Shown piece after piece: positions 1-8,823 of a DNA stretch of 64,000 bases. The DNA lies in the NCBI RefSeq assembly GCF_004210375.1, contig NC_134830.1, forward strand, positions 7,192,001 to 7,256,000, read 5' to 3'. Positions within the stretch are counted from its first letter, which is position 1. Each line of letters begins with the position of its first letter. Made by a program: the position numbers and the translations under genes. The stretch is from Tachypleus tridentatus. Lineage: Eukaryota > Arthropoda > Merostomata > Xiphosura > Limulidae. The notes beneath the pieces were generated by a model. That model was given only the letters and a program-made list of their open reading frames with translations. It made no database searches and had not been told where the DNA came from.

Positions 1-1118
1 TCTGATTTTTGACTCGAGATATAGTGAAATAGTTGGTTCTGGTTTTTGGTTCGAGATATAGTGAAGTAGTTGGTTTTCGTTTTTGGTTCGAGATATAGTG
101 AAATAGTTCGTTCTGGTTTTTGGCTCGAGATATAGTGAAATAGTTGGTTCTAGTTTTTGGCTCGAGATATAGTGAAATAGTAGGTTCTGGTTTTTGGTTT
201 GAGATATAGTAAAATAGTTGGTTCTGGTTTTTGGTTCGAGATATAGTGAAATAGTGGTTCTGGTTTTTGGTTCGAGATATAGTGAAATAGTTGGTTCTGG
301 TTTTTGGCTCGAGATATAGTGAAATAGTTGGTTCTGGTTTTTGGCTCGAGATATAGTGAAATAGTTGGTTTTGGTTTTTGGTTCGAGATATAGTGAAATA
401 GTTGGTTCTGGTTTTTGGCTCGAGATATAGTGAAATAGTTGGTTCTGGTTTTTGGCTCGAGATATAGTGAAATAGTTGGTTCTGGTTTTTGGCTCGAGAT
501 ATAGTGAAATAGTTGGTTCTGGTTTTTGGTTCGAGATATAGTGAAATAGTTGGTTCTGGTTTTTGGTTCGAGATATAGTGAAATAGTTGGTTTTGGTTTT
601 TGGTTCGAGATATAGTGAAATAGTTGGTTCTGGTTTTTGGCTCGAGATATAGTGAAATAGTTGGTTCTGGTTTTTGGCTCGAGATATAGTGAAATAGTTG
701 GTTTTGGTTTTTGGTTCGAGATATAGTGAAATAGTTGGTTCTGGTTTTTGGCTCGAGATATAGTGAAATAGTTGGTTCTGGTTTTTGGCTCGAGGTATAG
801 TGAAATAGTTGGTTTTGGTTTTTGGTTCGAGATATAGTGAAATAGTTGGTTCTGGTTTTTGGCTCGAGATATAGTGAAATAGTTGGTTCTGGTTTTTGGC
901 TCGAGATATAGTGAAATAGTTGGTTCTGGTTTTTGGTTCGAGATATAGTGAAATAGTTGGTTCTGGTTTTTGGCTCGAGATATAGTGAAATAGTTGGTTC
1001 TAGTTTTTGGTTCGAGATATAGTGAAATAGTTGGTTCTGGTTTTTGGCTCGAGATATACTGAAATAGTTGGTTCTGGTTTTCGGTTCGAGATATAGTGAA
1101 ATAGTTGGTTCTGGTTTT
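1..1118. repeat. 37-bp tandem satellite (about 30 copies, open to the left)
   Basis: Head-to-tail copies of a 37-bp unit; a clean unit is 541-577. The core reads GAGATATAGTGAAATAG followed by a G/T-rich half. The unit has about 38% GC, with G far above C on the + strand. Period was checked directly: the GAGAT motif starts at 16 and again at 53. Copies differ mainly at two sites: CTCGAG versus TTCGAG, and TTCTGG versus TTTTGG. The array starts before the window and decays near 1118. The - strand lacks stop codons in all three frames of the unit, so a 329-codon open frame (150-1139) exists; its 37-residue protein period follows automatically from 3 x 37 = 111 bp and is not taken as a gene. Confidence 0.97.
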
Positions 1119-1464
1119 CTGGCCATGTGTGTATTTCACAAGATAAGTTATATATTATTATGTTATGACAATTCTAACATACTCCCAGTATCCAAGTACG
1201 GAGCTAGTTTTTGTGGTAACGAGTCTCGAAGAATAAATCCTCTGATTTTTCGACTTAACATGCTGAACAATTTGTCATTTCCGACCAATTTTGAATTCTG
1301 AGTACAAAATGTTTCACGTGACGTAGTAGCCTACTAGTTTTAGTTGAAGAAGGAAAGCACGTGACATATCATGATGATTTAATAACTCGCGCTATTTCTT
1401 CCAGATTGATTAATCCTAAGATCACGTGTTTTAATTTGGTTATATTAACCTTAGTGATGAGAAT
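1119..1464. other. Unique non-coding stretch
   Basis: AT-rich sequence between the 37-bp array and the first SINE. Only short open frames are present, and none shows a recognisable domain. I see no RNA gene or repeat here. Confidence 0.6.
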
Positions 1465-1746
1465 AAGCAGGTTGTTTGTTTGTTTTTTAATTTCGCGCAA
1501 AACTACACGAGGGCTATCTACACTTGCCGTCCCTAAATTAGTAGTGTAAGACTAGAGGGAGGGCAGCTAGTCATCACCACCCACCGCCAACTCTTGGGCT
1601 ACTCTTTTACCAACGAATAATGGGATTGACCGTCACATAATAACGCTGAAAGGGCGAGCATGTTTGATGAAAAAGGGATTTGAACCCGCGACCCTCAGAA
1701 ATCGACTCGAGTACCTTAACCACCTGGCCATGATCAAGCAGGTTGT
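1465..1746 (-). mobile_element. SINE family A, copy 1, with target-site duplication
   Basis: A tRNA-derived SINE inserted on the minus strand. The body is about 1476-1735. Read on the minus strand, it has a tRNA-like head at the right end, with a B-box-like stretch whose complement GATTTGAACCC lies near 1678-1688. A central body follows, then a tail with the GCGCGAAAT motif and an A-rich end (TTTGTTTGTTTTTTAATT on the + strand near 1475). The flanks carry a perfect 11-bp direct repeat, AAGCAGGTTGT, at 1465-1475 and 1736-1746, a convincing target-site duplication from LINE-type retrotransposition. Family membership rests on alignment by eye with the copies at 1771-1922 and 2892-3168. Confidence 0.88.
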
Positions 1747-1770
1747 AAAGTGAAGCTTTACTATTTTCAG

Positions 1771-1922
1771 GCTTTTTCCAGGTGGTTAGGGCACTTGACT
1801 TGTAAGCTGGGTGGGTAGTTATGACTACCTGCTTTCCCTCTAGTCTTACACTGATAAATTAGGGACGGCTAGCGTAGATAGTCCTTGTGTAGCTTTGCGC
1901 GAAATTTAAAACAAAACAAACC
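1771..1922 (+). mobile_element. SINE family A, copy 2, internally deleted
   Basis: A plus-strand relative of the 2892-3168 SINE. It retains part of the head (CCAGGTGGTTAGG near 1779) and the 3' half (TTAGGGACGGCTAGCG, then GCGCGAAATTTAAAACAAAA). The segment running from the tRNA anticodon region through most of the central body is missing. It lies head-to-head with copy 1, only about 25 bp away. No clear target-site duplication was found. Confidence 0.8.
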
Positions 1923-2344
1923 ATTGGCCTTGCGAATCCATAGACCGCCGTTCCATCGTGTGATCTAAATGTTAAAATAATAAATTAACCAGCGAGGATT
2001 TAAAAGATTCCAATCATGAAGTAATGCAATGCAGATAACGAATTCTACTATTATGACTTCTAGATGATTTGCGGAATTATTTCGTAGACTTTTATTAAAT
2101 AATGTTAAAGACCTCAAAGAGTTATCCTGTTTTTTTTTTTTTAATTATATCTCTTATCTAGAGATTATAGGGCCATATAAAACCTTTGACCATAGCTCTG
2201 CATTACAGTTTAATAAAGATAACGTTCATTGTCACTCGAGATAGTGTTAAAAAATAAAGCCAGACGAAATACATTAATAGAAAAGTCAAAGGCCTCAAAT
2301 TTTTAGAGATGCTGTCGTCTTGATTTCTTTACTAAAAACCTTCT
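1923..2344. other. Unique AT-rich non-coding stretch
   Basis: No supported gene. It holds a run of T near 2129-2142 and scattered short A/T runs. I see nothing else that can be named. Confidence 0.55.
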
Positions 2345-2464
2345 GTCCACCGCTTGTACAGCGGAAAGTTTAGAGATTTACAAAGCTGAAGTGAGGGGTT
2401 CGATTTCTCTCGGTGGACTCAGCATTTATCCTGATGTGGCTTTGCTATAAGAAAACACACACAA
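2345..2464 (+). mobile_element. SINE family B (short tRNA-derived), plus copy
   Basis: A compact tRNA-like SINE of about 120 bp. The head runs from TGTCCACCGCTTGTACAGCG. A B-box-like GGGGTTCGATTTCTC lies near 2395-2409, and the 3' part reads TGATGTGGCTTTGCTATAAG and ends in AAAACACACACAAAA. A second copy of the same family lies inverted at 7862-7975, which supports a dispersed repeat rather than a tRNA gene. The cloverleaf is poor and there is extra 3' sequence. Confidence 0.75.
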
Positions 2465-2857
2465 AAGCGTTCCTCAACAATAACTTTAACCTCATAACTA
2501 AATCAATCCAAGCATCTCCAGAAAAGACATGTTTACTTTGAGATCTCAGCTCAACATTGTGGTGGCATTAGTACTCTCGTTTGGTGTTAACTATTTTTTA
2601 TTTGTTGTGTTTTAAGGCTTATATACACGAAACTAACCAATGGATTATTTGTCATCTAGCCATAATGGGCAGAATCCAGATCACTGGCGTTATAAGTCCT
2701 CGAAGTTAACCCTAAATCATCGCGGAGACACTTGACTTGTTTCTGCTTTTCTTGGGTTTCTTGTTTCATTTGGTTTCGAATATATATATAGCTTTTAAAG
2801 TGTTAATAAATAGCTATTACGTTATTGCGTTTTAATCTGTCTCAAAATTTCTCAATT
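2465..2857. other. Unique non-coding stretch
   Basis: AT-rich sequence with a short (TA)n tract near 2780-2789. No open frame of note, RNA gene or mobile element is recognisable. Confidence 0.55.
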
Positions 2858-3256
2858 AAAATACTTTCTCTAAAACCAGCAAGCACTTAACTTTTGGTCT
2901 GGCATAGTCAAGTGGTTAGAGTGATCGACTCGTGATCTTAAGGTCGCGGTTTCGAATCTCCGTTACACCAAACGTGCTCGCACTTTCAGCTGTGGGGGCG
3001 CTATAAAGTGACGGTCAATCCCACTATTCGTTGGTGAAAGAGTGGTCCAAGAGTCAGAAGTGGGTGGTGATGACTAGCTGTCTTCCCTCTATCTTACACT
3101 GCTAAATTAGGGACGGCTAGCGCAGATAGCCCTCGAGTAGCTTTGTGCGAAATTTAAGAAAAAACAATAAAATACTTTGTCTAAAACCACCAAGTACTTA
3201 ACAGGTGGTAACATTGAACATTAGCATATTTTGTCTAAAGCCAATAAATACTTAAC
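2858..3256. repeat. Three copies of a local ~34-bp repeat, one pair flanking a SINE
   Basis: A 34-bp stretch at 2858-2891 recurs at 3169-3202 with 31 of 34 positions identical; both end in the motif ACTTAAC. A third, weaker copy ends at 3256, 54 bp after the second. The first two copies directly flank the SINE at 2892-3168. This may be an unusually long target-site duplication. Alternatively, the SINE may have entered a pre-existing tandem repeat with a period of about 54 bp; the third copy favours that reading. Confidence 0.7.
2892..3168 (+). mobile_element. SINE family A, copy 3, essentially full length
   Basis: The best copy of this SINE, about 277 bp. The head carries a polymerase III A-box-like TGGCATAGTCAAGTGG (about 2900-2915) and a B-box-like GGTTTCGAATCTCC (about 2948-2961), with a tRNA-like end TTACACCA. 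The region between the boxes, GACTCGTGATCTTAAGGTC, resembles an anticodon arm with CGT in the loop, so a tRNA-Thr origin is possible but unproven. A central body follows (GACGGTCAATCCCACTATTC), then TTAGGGACGGCTAGCGCAGA and an A-rich tail. It shares these blocks with the copies at 1465-1746, 1771-1922 and 7018-7100. Confidence 0.9.
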
Positions 3257-3503
3257 ATGTCGTAGCAACGACAATTCTCCAATAGAACCAGTACTTTCTA
3301 GTTTCACTATGGTTGACCACAATCTACCTATCAAAGTTTCTGAAACTCATAGAAGTAGATAAATGCTCTATCAGGGAAGGTATCTTTAAACAATTAAGTT
3401 TGTATCACACCTGCGCCTCTTCCCCTTTGTTGGAATCGTTTATTGGTTCGTGATAAATACTTTAGTTACACGAGCTACCGTGTTCTCTTCCAAGAAAATC
3501 AAG
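3257..3503. other. Unique non-coding stretch
   Basis: No supported feature. The last 100 bases could be 5' untranslated sequence if the weak candidate exon at 3504 is real. Confidence 0.4.
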
Positions 3504-3581
3504 ATGGATGGTGGCTCGGTCTTGAGGACGGTTATCGTGTTGTTGTTGTTTGCAGGATTACTGTTGTTTCTCTTCGTATAG
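3504..3581 (+). other. Very tentative first coding exon with a signal-peptide-like start
   Basis: An ATG at 3504 sits in a good Kozak context (AAGATGG). The frame encodes about 24 residues: a short polar start containing one Arg, then an unbroken hydrophobic run rich in Leu, Val and Phe, as in a secretory signal peptide or membrane anchor. The frame meets TAG at 3579. A possible splice donor, GTATAG, starts at 3576 just before that stop, so this could be a first exon. No downstream exon is recognised, the donor is weak, and a hydrophobic frame can arise by chance in T-rich DNA. An overlapping frame at 3443-3688 starts only with TTG and has no recognised domain. Confidence 0.13.
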
Positions 3582-5336
3582 ATAAAAAATATGTAATACA
3601 TTCAGTGATCTTCTCTACATGTGTGTTCACAAATTTCTGCATGTTGTTGTTCACCTGTAAAAATTCGGGGTTCAAGTACCAGCGATAAGAAAATAATAAC
3701 ATATGTTTATGGTTAACTTCTTGCTATAAACTGAACTTTTATTTTTGTAGTGACTTTTATATTTTCAACTTGAATTACTGTCACCATCTGTTTCATTATT
3801 TTGTTCAAAAATGAAGAACAGTCTCCGAAGATATCCGAATTATTATTGTGCCATCCGAAAGTCTAAAGTCTATGCATTAACATCAGAAGGCTTTAGCTAT
3901 TGTTTAAATAAAGGTATTGATAAAAAAACAACGCACCCTACATTAAATTTAAGACGATATATAAAACAATTAAACATACAAACTAAAGAGAGAAATGTTA
4001 CAAAAAGATCAGTTGGAAGATGGGGCTATTTTAAAAGTTAATTTATCGGAGGCTAGGCTTACCGTCATGTTCCTTTATCATTGTAGAGATAACATTACTG
4101 TTGGGTTCAGCCCGTTCATTTTTCGTAGCTCAAGAGACGGAATTCTGTTCGACCATTTAGATAAATCTAAGCCTAATGGATTTTTTATCTGTAGTCGATG
4201 TTACGGTGTACATGGGCAAAACATCTCATTTAACAGGGGTAATAAAATTCTGTTGTAAGACTAAAATTTATTTAAGACCAAAGCCATTACCACATCTCGT
4301 ACAGTCACGTAAAACACGAGAATTAGAAAGATAAAACTTCCCAACTTCGCTGTTGTTTCATGTTTTCTAACATACGAAGCATAATCTCTTCAGAAGTTGT
4401 AAATAACATTTGTTTAGTTAAAGTTTTAATCACAATATAATAAATTGTAACACATGAAATCAATAATACAGTTTGTAACAAACAGTTAAATGTTATGTTT
4501 TATAAATAATTTACATTTTTGATGTTATTTGTCTCATTATTATTGAATAAATATTAATTGTAGATAGTATAACATATCTTTATCTATTATTTTCTATTCC
4601 TGGTATGAATATTATTTTACATTTTCGGTTTAGTTTTGCGGATTAAAAACTAGCCTAAATATCCTAAGCTAACAAAACCTCGCGAGGTGTTATTGGAATA
4701 ATGGCCGAAAATATCGCTAACATAATTGCATGAATATTTTGTTCTTACCTATCGAGGAAGTTGGTAAAAGTCCAAGAATAATTATCTCAAATTTGTTTCG
4801 GTCATCTTGTATCTTCTACAAAGTAAAATTACCTGTAATATTAAATATCAAAGTTATATTATTCTGGATTGTTGTTTGTTTGTTTGATCAGAACTTTGTT
4901 GTGCTATATTAATAATATTGTGTTTAACTTTGACAACTATCGATATTTCTTGACAATTTATGTTCACAAAATAAGAACACGAAAAACTAAATATTGAACT
5001 TTTACTTTAGCATTAAAAACAATTATGTGATGTTTTCGTGGCCAAGGAAGAAATACTGTACCAGGTAAAGAGTGTTGTATTTTAGTAAGTTATAACCAAT
5101 AAATCAATGATAACTTATGTACAAACGTAAAACATTTATTTGGAAAACAAGTGAAAGACGTCAAATATAAAAAAGTTGAAAAGAGACAAACTTGGAAGAC
5201 GTAAAAAACACATTCGTGTACAAAATAGAATGTTTAATATGTCAAAAAAAATGACAAAAACTTCGGTATTGTACAGAAACATTGTGAGAGTTCCCAACCA
5301 TTTCATTGTTCCGCAAAACTGTGGACGTAGGTAACA
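3582..5336. other. Long unique AT-rich stretch without a supported gene
   Basis: Several open frames of 60-87 codons occur (3811-4041, 3995-4258, 4730-4912). Two of them overlap in different frames, and none shows a domain, signal peptide or composition unlike the surroundings. The segment 4430-4620 is especially A/T-rich. No RNA gene, satellite or transposon end was recognised. Confidence 0.55.
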
Positions 5337-5448
5337 GAATACAACTCAACGTATCCTATATAAGGTTGCTACGTGAGAATACATCTCAAGGTACCCTGTA
5401 TAAGGTTGATACGTGAGAATACAACTCAACGTACCCTATATAAGGTTA
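5337..5448 (+). repeat. 40-bp tandem repeat (about 2.8 copies) carrying TATA-like boxes
   Basis: Copies begin at 5337, 5377 and 5417, an exact 40-bp spacing, each opening with GAATACA. Each unit contains CCTATATAAGG or a variant: TATATAAG at 5357-5364 and 5437-5444, TGTATAAG at 5397-5404. The repeat lies directly upstream of the transposase homology, which starts about 70 bp after its end. It could be the former promoter or subterminal region of the transposon, or an unrelated microduplication. Promoter activity is inference from the TATA match only. Confidence 0.75.
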
Positions 5449-5517
5449 TTAATTCTTCAAACAAACACCAACATGGATCTGTTGCGACTCGTTTTGTCAG
5501 TGTGTACCTAAGCAGTC

Positions 5518-6463
5518 AGGCGCCATATGAGGTGGCCAGGGCGGTCCAGATGCTGGAGCATGGCCAGATCCAAAGGAGGGTGGCACAGCGAGTCGGTGTG
5601 TCACCAAGCGTCATCAATCAACTTTGGCGACGCTACCGGGACACGAACTGTGATGGCAGAAGACCAGGTCAAGGCCGTCATCGCTGCACAACAGCCAGAG
5701 AGGGCCGTTACATCATGACTACCGCTCTACGGGACAGGTTAGCTATGGTTCGGTCACTGCGAAATGACTTTCAGCATTTTACTGGGACTCGTGTGTCGAC
5801 CCAGACAGTTCCCAATCGTCTACAGAAAGGACGCCTTAGGGCCAGACGGCCTGCAAGAAGCGTAATTCTAACAGCCTGGGAACTTCGTCAATGGGCCACA
5901 GTGCAGTGGACAGATGAGAGCAGGTTCACTGTGTCTCGTGATGATGAACGTGCGAGAGCGTAGAGATGCGATTTCCCGCCTGTAACATTGTGCAAGTCGA
6001 CGCTTACGGAGGAGGTTCTGTAGTGGTCTGGACAGGCATATGCTTGGATGGCCGCTCGGACTAACTAATACTCGACAGGAGTGCTCTGAACGCACGACGA
6101 TATAGAGACGAAATTCTGGAAACCATTGTGAGGCCTTTTGCTGGTGCTGTCGGCGATGAGTTCATTTTCATGCAGGATAACTAGCGAGCCCACGTCGCCA
6201 GACTGTGTATGGACTTCCTTGACGAGGAAGGAATAGAGACTTTTGAGTGGGCCGCCAGATCTCCAGATTTAAATCTGATTGAACATATGTTGTTGATGCG
6301 TCTTAGTGAACTCCAGCACTCTCCTCAGAATGTTCAGGAACTCCGACAAGTCCAGGAAGACGAGTGAGCTGACATACCCCTAGATAGCATCAAGTGTGCC
6401 GTTGGTGTCAGGAGTGTGTCACAGTCCGTGGAGGTCAAACACTTCTTGAATAAACACATGTAA
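5518..6463 (+). pseudogene. Tc1/mariner (DD34E) transposase pseudogene
   Basis: Remains of a cut-and-paste transposase. The first open part (codons on positions divisible by 3, up to 5963) shows the helix-turn-helix region with ARAVQMLEHG and WRRYRD. A linker, RRPGQGRHR, corresponds to the family's GRPR motif. A second DNA-binding region containing GTRVSTQTV follows, then the first catalytic Asp in WTDESRF (codon 5913-5915). After a frameshift the homology continues in another frame with GGGSVVVW, the second Asp in MQDN (6176-6178) and Glu in SPDLNLIEH (6281-6283). Exactly 34 residues lie between these last two, diagnostic of Tc1. That second frame has stops at 6062 (TAA), 6182 (TAG) and 6365 (TGA). 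Short deletions relative to the usual family lie before the first Asp and after IEH. No initiator Met aligns with the family start, and no terminal inverted repeats were found by eye. The copy is inactive. Confidence 0.93.
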
Positions 6464-7017
6464 ACTGTTTAAAGTATTGTTTCATATGGGATACCAGTTT
6501 TGATGATATTGGTCATTTTTAAAAGTTTCATTTCTTTATGTTTTACTGGTCATCACACATTAAAAAATGGATACAGATGGAACTGAAATGAGACAGATTA
6601 CCTGAAAAAATAAAAATATTATCACATGTGGAACACTGAGATAAATTATATAAGAAAACGTACTTGTTTCTTCAGTTTTCTTGAGCAGTACACATATTCC
6701 AATTAAATCTGTCTTACTTTTTACGAGAATCGTAGAATTATTAACTTACAACATATAACTGGCAAAATTACCTTATTTAACTGGAATCGTTCTAGATCAA
6801 TTATAGGCAAAGAACTTCAATAAAAGTGGAATAACAAACATTCTTAAATGTCACCCAGTCTAACTACCGACTGTTTAACAATAACGCTCAACACAAAATT
6901 ATGACACATTGGTAGCGTGGCCAGTTGCCTCGTGTGGCCAAACTTTAAACATGCTACACCTCGTGTTCTGTGAACCACACAGTTTGATTGGACAAAAGTT
7001 GATCGTGGCTGTTGGTT
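6464..7017. other. Unique non-coding stretch 3' of the transposon relic
   Basis: AT-rich DNA that probably includes the 3' untranslated and terminal part of the Tc1 relic; its end could not be fixed because no inverted repeat was seen. The part from about 6910 to 7017 (AGCGTGGCCAGTTG near the start) may be a badly decayed SINE family A head, as it precedes a recognisable family A 3' part. That is a weak inference. Confidence 0.4.
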
Positions 7018-7100
7018 ATTGGCTGTTCCTTCTAGTCTGTCAGTTTAAAATTAGGGACGGTTATTGCAGGTAGCTCTGTCGAGGCTTTAAACGAAATGAG
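7018..7100 (+). mobile_element. SINE family A, copy 4, 3' fragment
   Basis: A diverged 3' part of the family A SINE. It matches TTCTAGTCTGTCAGTTTAAA and TTAGGGACGGTTATTGCAG, then an AGCTCTGTCGAGGCTTTAAACGAAAT-type end, in the same order and spacing as 3085-3155. The polymerase III head is absent or too decayed to see. Confidence 0.7.
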
Positions 7101-7715
7101 AAAAGCACTGGTCACTAAACAGAACCTTATTAATCGTTCGTAACATGAATCATAAAAGTGGAGTTTCTTATAAACATTACTGTAAGCGAAAGGAAACTTC
7201 AGTACTAGGGCGTGAGCCCACGTCCTTTGGCTAATAGGGTCAATGTTCTGTTCAACCTGAATTATCCAAGACTACAAACTGTCTCTTTCGCCTTCCACTC
7301 AGAAGGATTTTCAACTATAAATTTAAAACTTTGTATTAAAGACGTCGTGAGTTTAAAACCTGGTCTGAGAATTTATTTCGTATATTTTCTAATAGAAAGC
7401 TCTGTAAGACAACTTGAGGAATAGGTCGTAGATGTGAACACACAGTTTACAGTTATAGTGTTTTAATACGAAACGTGAAGATTTAGAACTTAGAATTTTC
7501 ATGATTGATCTAAACTTATTCACTCGCTAGATTACACTTTATACTAAATTTCAAGAATCCCCATGTTTAGTGGCTTGTTAATATACTGTTTACTGCCAAT
7601 GAAATCCATCAATTTGGTCAGTTTAGTAGTTTTATAGGTTTGTCTACACCAACATTTAGCGTATAAACAAATCACTAACACGTGGACACAACTAATATTT
7701 GTACTTTTCCATTAC
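7101..7715. other. Unique non-coding stretch
   Basis: It holds one 70-codon open frame (7212-7424) that starts at GTG and has no recognisable domain, so I do not call a gene. Nothing else is identified. Confidence 0.5.
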
Positions 7716-7829
7716 CTGCACCCGAGTGGCACGTCTGCAGATTCACACTGCTAGAAACTGTGTTTCACTACCAGTGGGGGGCAGAGCACAGATCGACCAT
7801 TGTATAACTTTGCGCTTAATTCCAAACAA
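7716..7829 (+). mobile_element. SINE family C (tRNA-derived), single copy
   Basis: A short SINE-like element with a tRNA-like head (CCCGAGTGGCACGTCTGCAG). A B-box-like segment is degraded to GTGTTTCACTACC. A 3' part then reads CAGAGCACAGATCGACCATT, followed by CTTTGCGCTTAATTCCAAAC. The order of head, body and A-rich tail matches a tRNA-derived SINE. Only one copy is visible in this window, so the family call leans on memory of similar repeats and on the shared layout with family B. Confidence 0.55.
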
Positions 7830-7861
7830 TTTATCAGTCAATCTAGATTATCTGTTGTTTA

Positions 7862-7975
7862 TGTGTTTTCTTATAGGAAAACCACTTTGGACTACCTGCT
7901 GTATCCACTGAGAAGTATCGAACCCCTGATTTTAGCGTTGTAAATCCGTAGACTTACCGCTGTTCAAGCGGGACA
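7862..7975 (-). mobile_element. SINE family B, inverted copy
   Basis: Reverse complement of the element at 2345-2464. GTGTTTTCTTATAG at the left is the complement of its tail, ATCGAACCCCTGATTTTAG contains the complement of the B box, and GTAAATCCGTAGACTTACCG belongs to the head. It lies tail-to-tail with the family C element at 7716-7829, about 30 bp away. Confidence 0.78.
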
Positions 7976-8500
7976 CAAATTAAACTCTAACAAAAATTAC
8001 GGAATTTGTTTTAACCTATTATTTTCTATATATTGTAACCAACATAACCAAAGAGACAGAAGAAGTTAGTTTAGGGAAATAACTTATATAAACACTTTGA
8101 TGGAATAGAAATGAACTGAAGGGAATTATAAAGTTAAATACAAATACAGTAGACGTAAGTTAGATAGAAACAACTCAAGTGAAACGTTTCATTGTTATGT
8201 CCATCATAAAACAAAGGTCTTCAATTTGCCTCAGAATTCTATAATGTCTTCAGCGTAAGAAAGAGTGTAACAATAGAATTATCGCATCTTAATTTTTATT
8301 ATCATAATAAATTTTATATTAAATTATTTTAATTAAATAACAATAAACGAAAAAAATTATGTAACAGCATGAACTCAAAATTAGGTGTGGCCACGACTGT
8401 GTCTCAAACAGACCTCACTTCTCGTCAAGCCAAGTGATTAAGTTATATAATGAACACCCACTTTAGTACAGATATTTCTAAATGTATAATTAAAAGCTCT
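7976..8500. other. Unique AT-rich non-coding stretch
   Basis: No supported gene. A very A/T-rich tract lies around 8285-8360. No repeat or RNA gene was recognised. Confidence 0.55.
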
Positions 8501-8823
8501 TTAAAACGAAGGACTCTCCGAGAAATGTCTATTGTGTGATGTTACAACAAATCTTTCCAAGAAGTTTCTATAGTAACATCTTACTACAAACCTTTCCAAG
8601 AAGATTTTATAGTGTGATCTTACAACAAAACTGTCCAACAAGCTGCTCTAGTGTGATCTTACAACAAAGCTGTCCATGAAATTAACATAGTGTAATCTCA
8701 CAACAAACCTTTCCAAAAAGTTTTAATTCTAAGATCTTACAACAAACCATTACCAAAAGCTTCTATATTAGGATCTTACAACAAACCTTACCAAGAAGTT
8801 CCTATAGTAGAATCTTGCAACAA
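8501..8823. repeat. 39-bp tandem repeat, about 8 diverged copies
   Basis: The motif TTACAACAAA and its variants start at 8542, 8581, 8620, 8659, 8698, 8737, 8776 and 8815, an exact 39-bp spacing. A further eroded copy begins near 8501. The consensus unit contains ATCTTACAACAAACC, a CCAAGAAG segment and a TCTATAGTGTG-like segment. Copies differ by many substitutions but hardly any indels, so the array is old. Its last unit runs straight into the 21-bp repeat. Confidence 0.9.

Noticed and set aside
150-1139. 329-codon minus-strand open frame with a repetitive protein
   Set aside because: It is the translation of the 37-bp satellite, which lacks stops in all three minus frames. The 37-residue period follows arithmetically, and there is no start context, domain or non-repeat coding part.
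2895-2972. Functional tRNA gene
   Set aside because: A and B boxes are present, but stems pair poorly and the sequence continues into a SINE body and A-rich tail shared by other copies, so it is a SINE head.
3443-3688. 81-codon frame containing an NQDGWWLGLEDG segment that recalls an SH3-domain motif
   Set aside because: The frame begins only with TTG, and the rest has neither the expected SH3 strands nor the closing Pro-Ser-Asn-Tyr type motif; the resemblance is probably chance.
3811-4258. Two overlapping open frames of 76 and 87 codons
   Set aside because: They overlap in different frames, show no recognisable domain, and lengths are within chance expectation for this amount of DNA.
5868-6095. 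Minus-strand open frame over the transposase region
   Set aside because: Antisense shadow of the Tc1 transposase homology, which is clear on the plus strand.
7212-7424. 70-codon open frame starting at GTG
   Set aside because: No domain, non-ATG start and no supporting context; likely chance.
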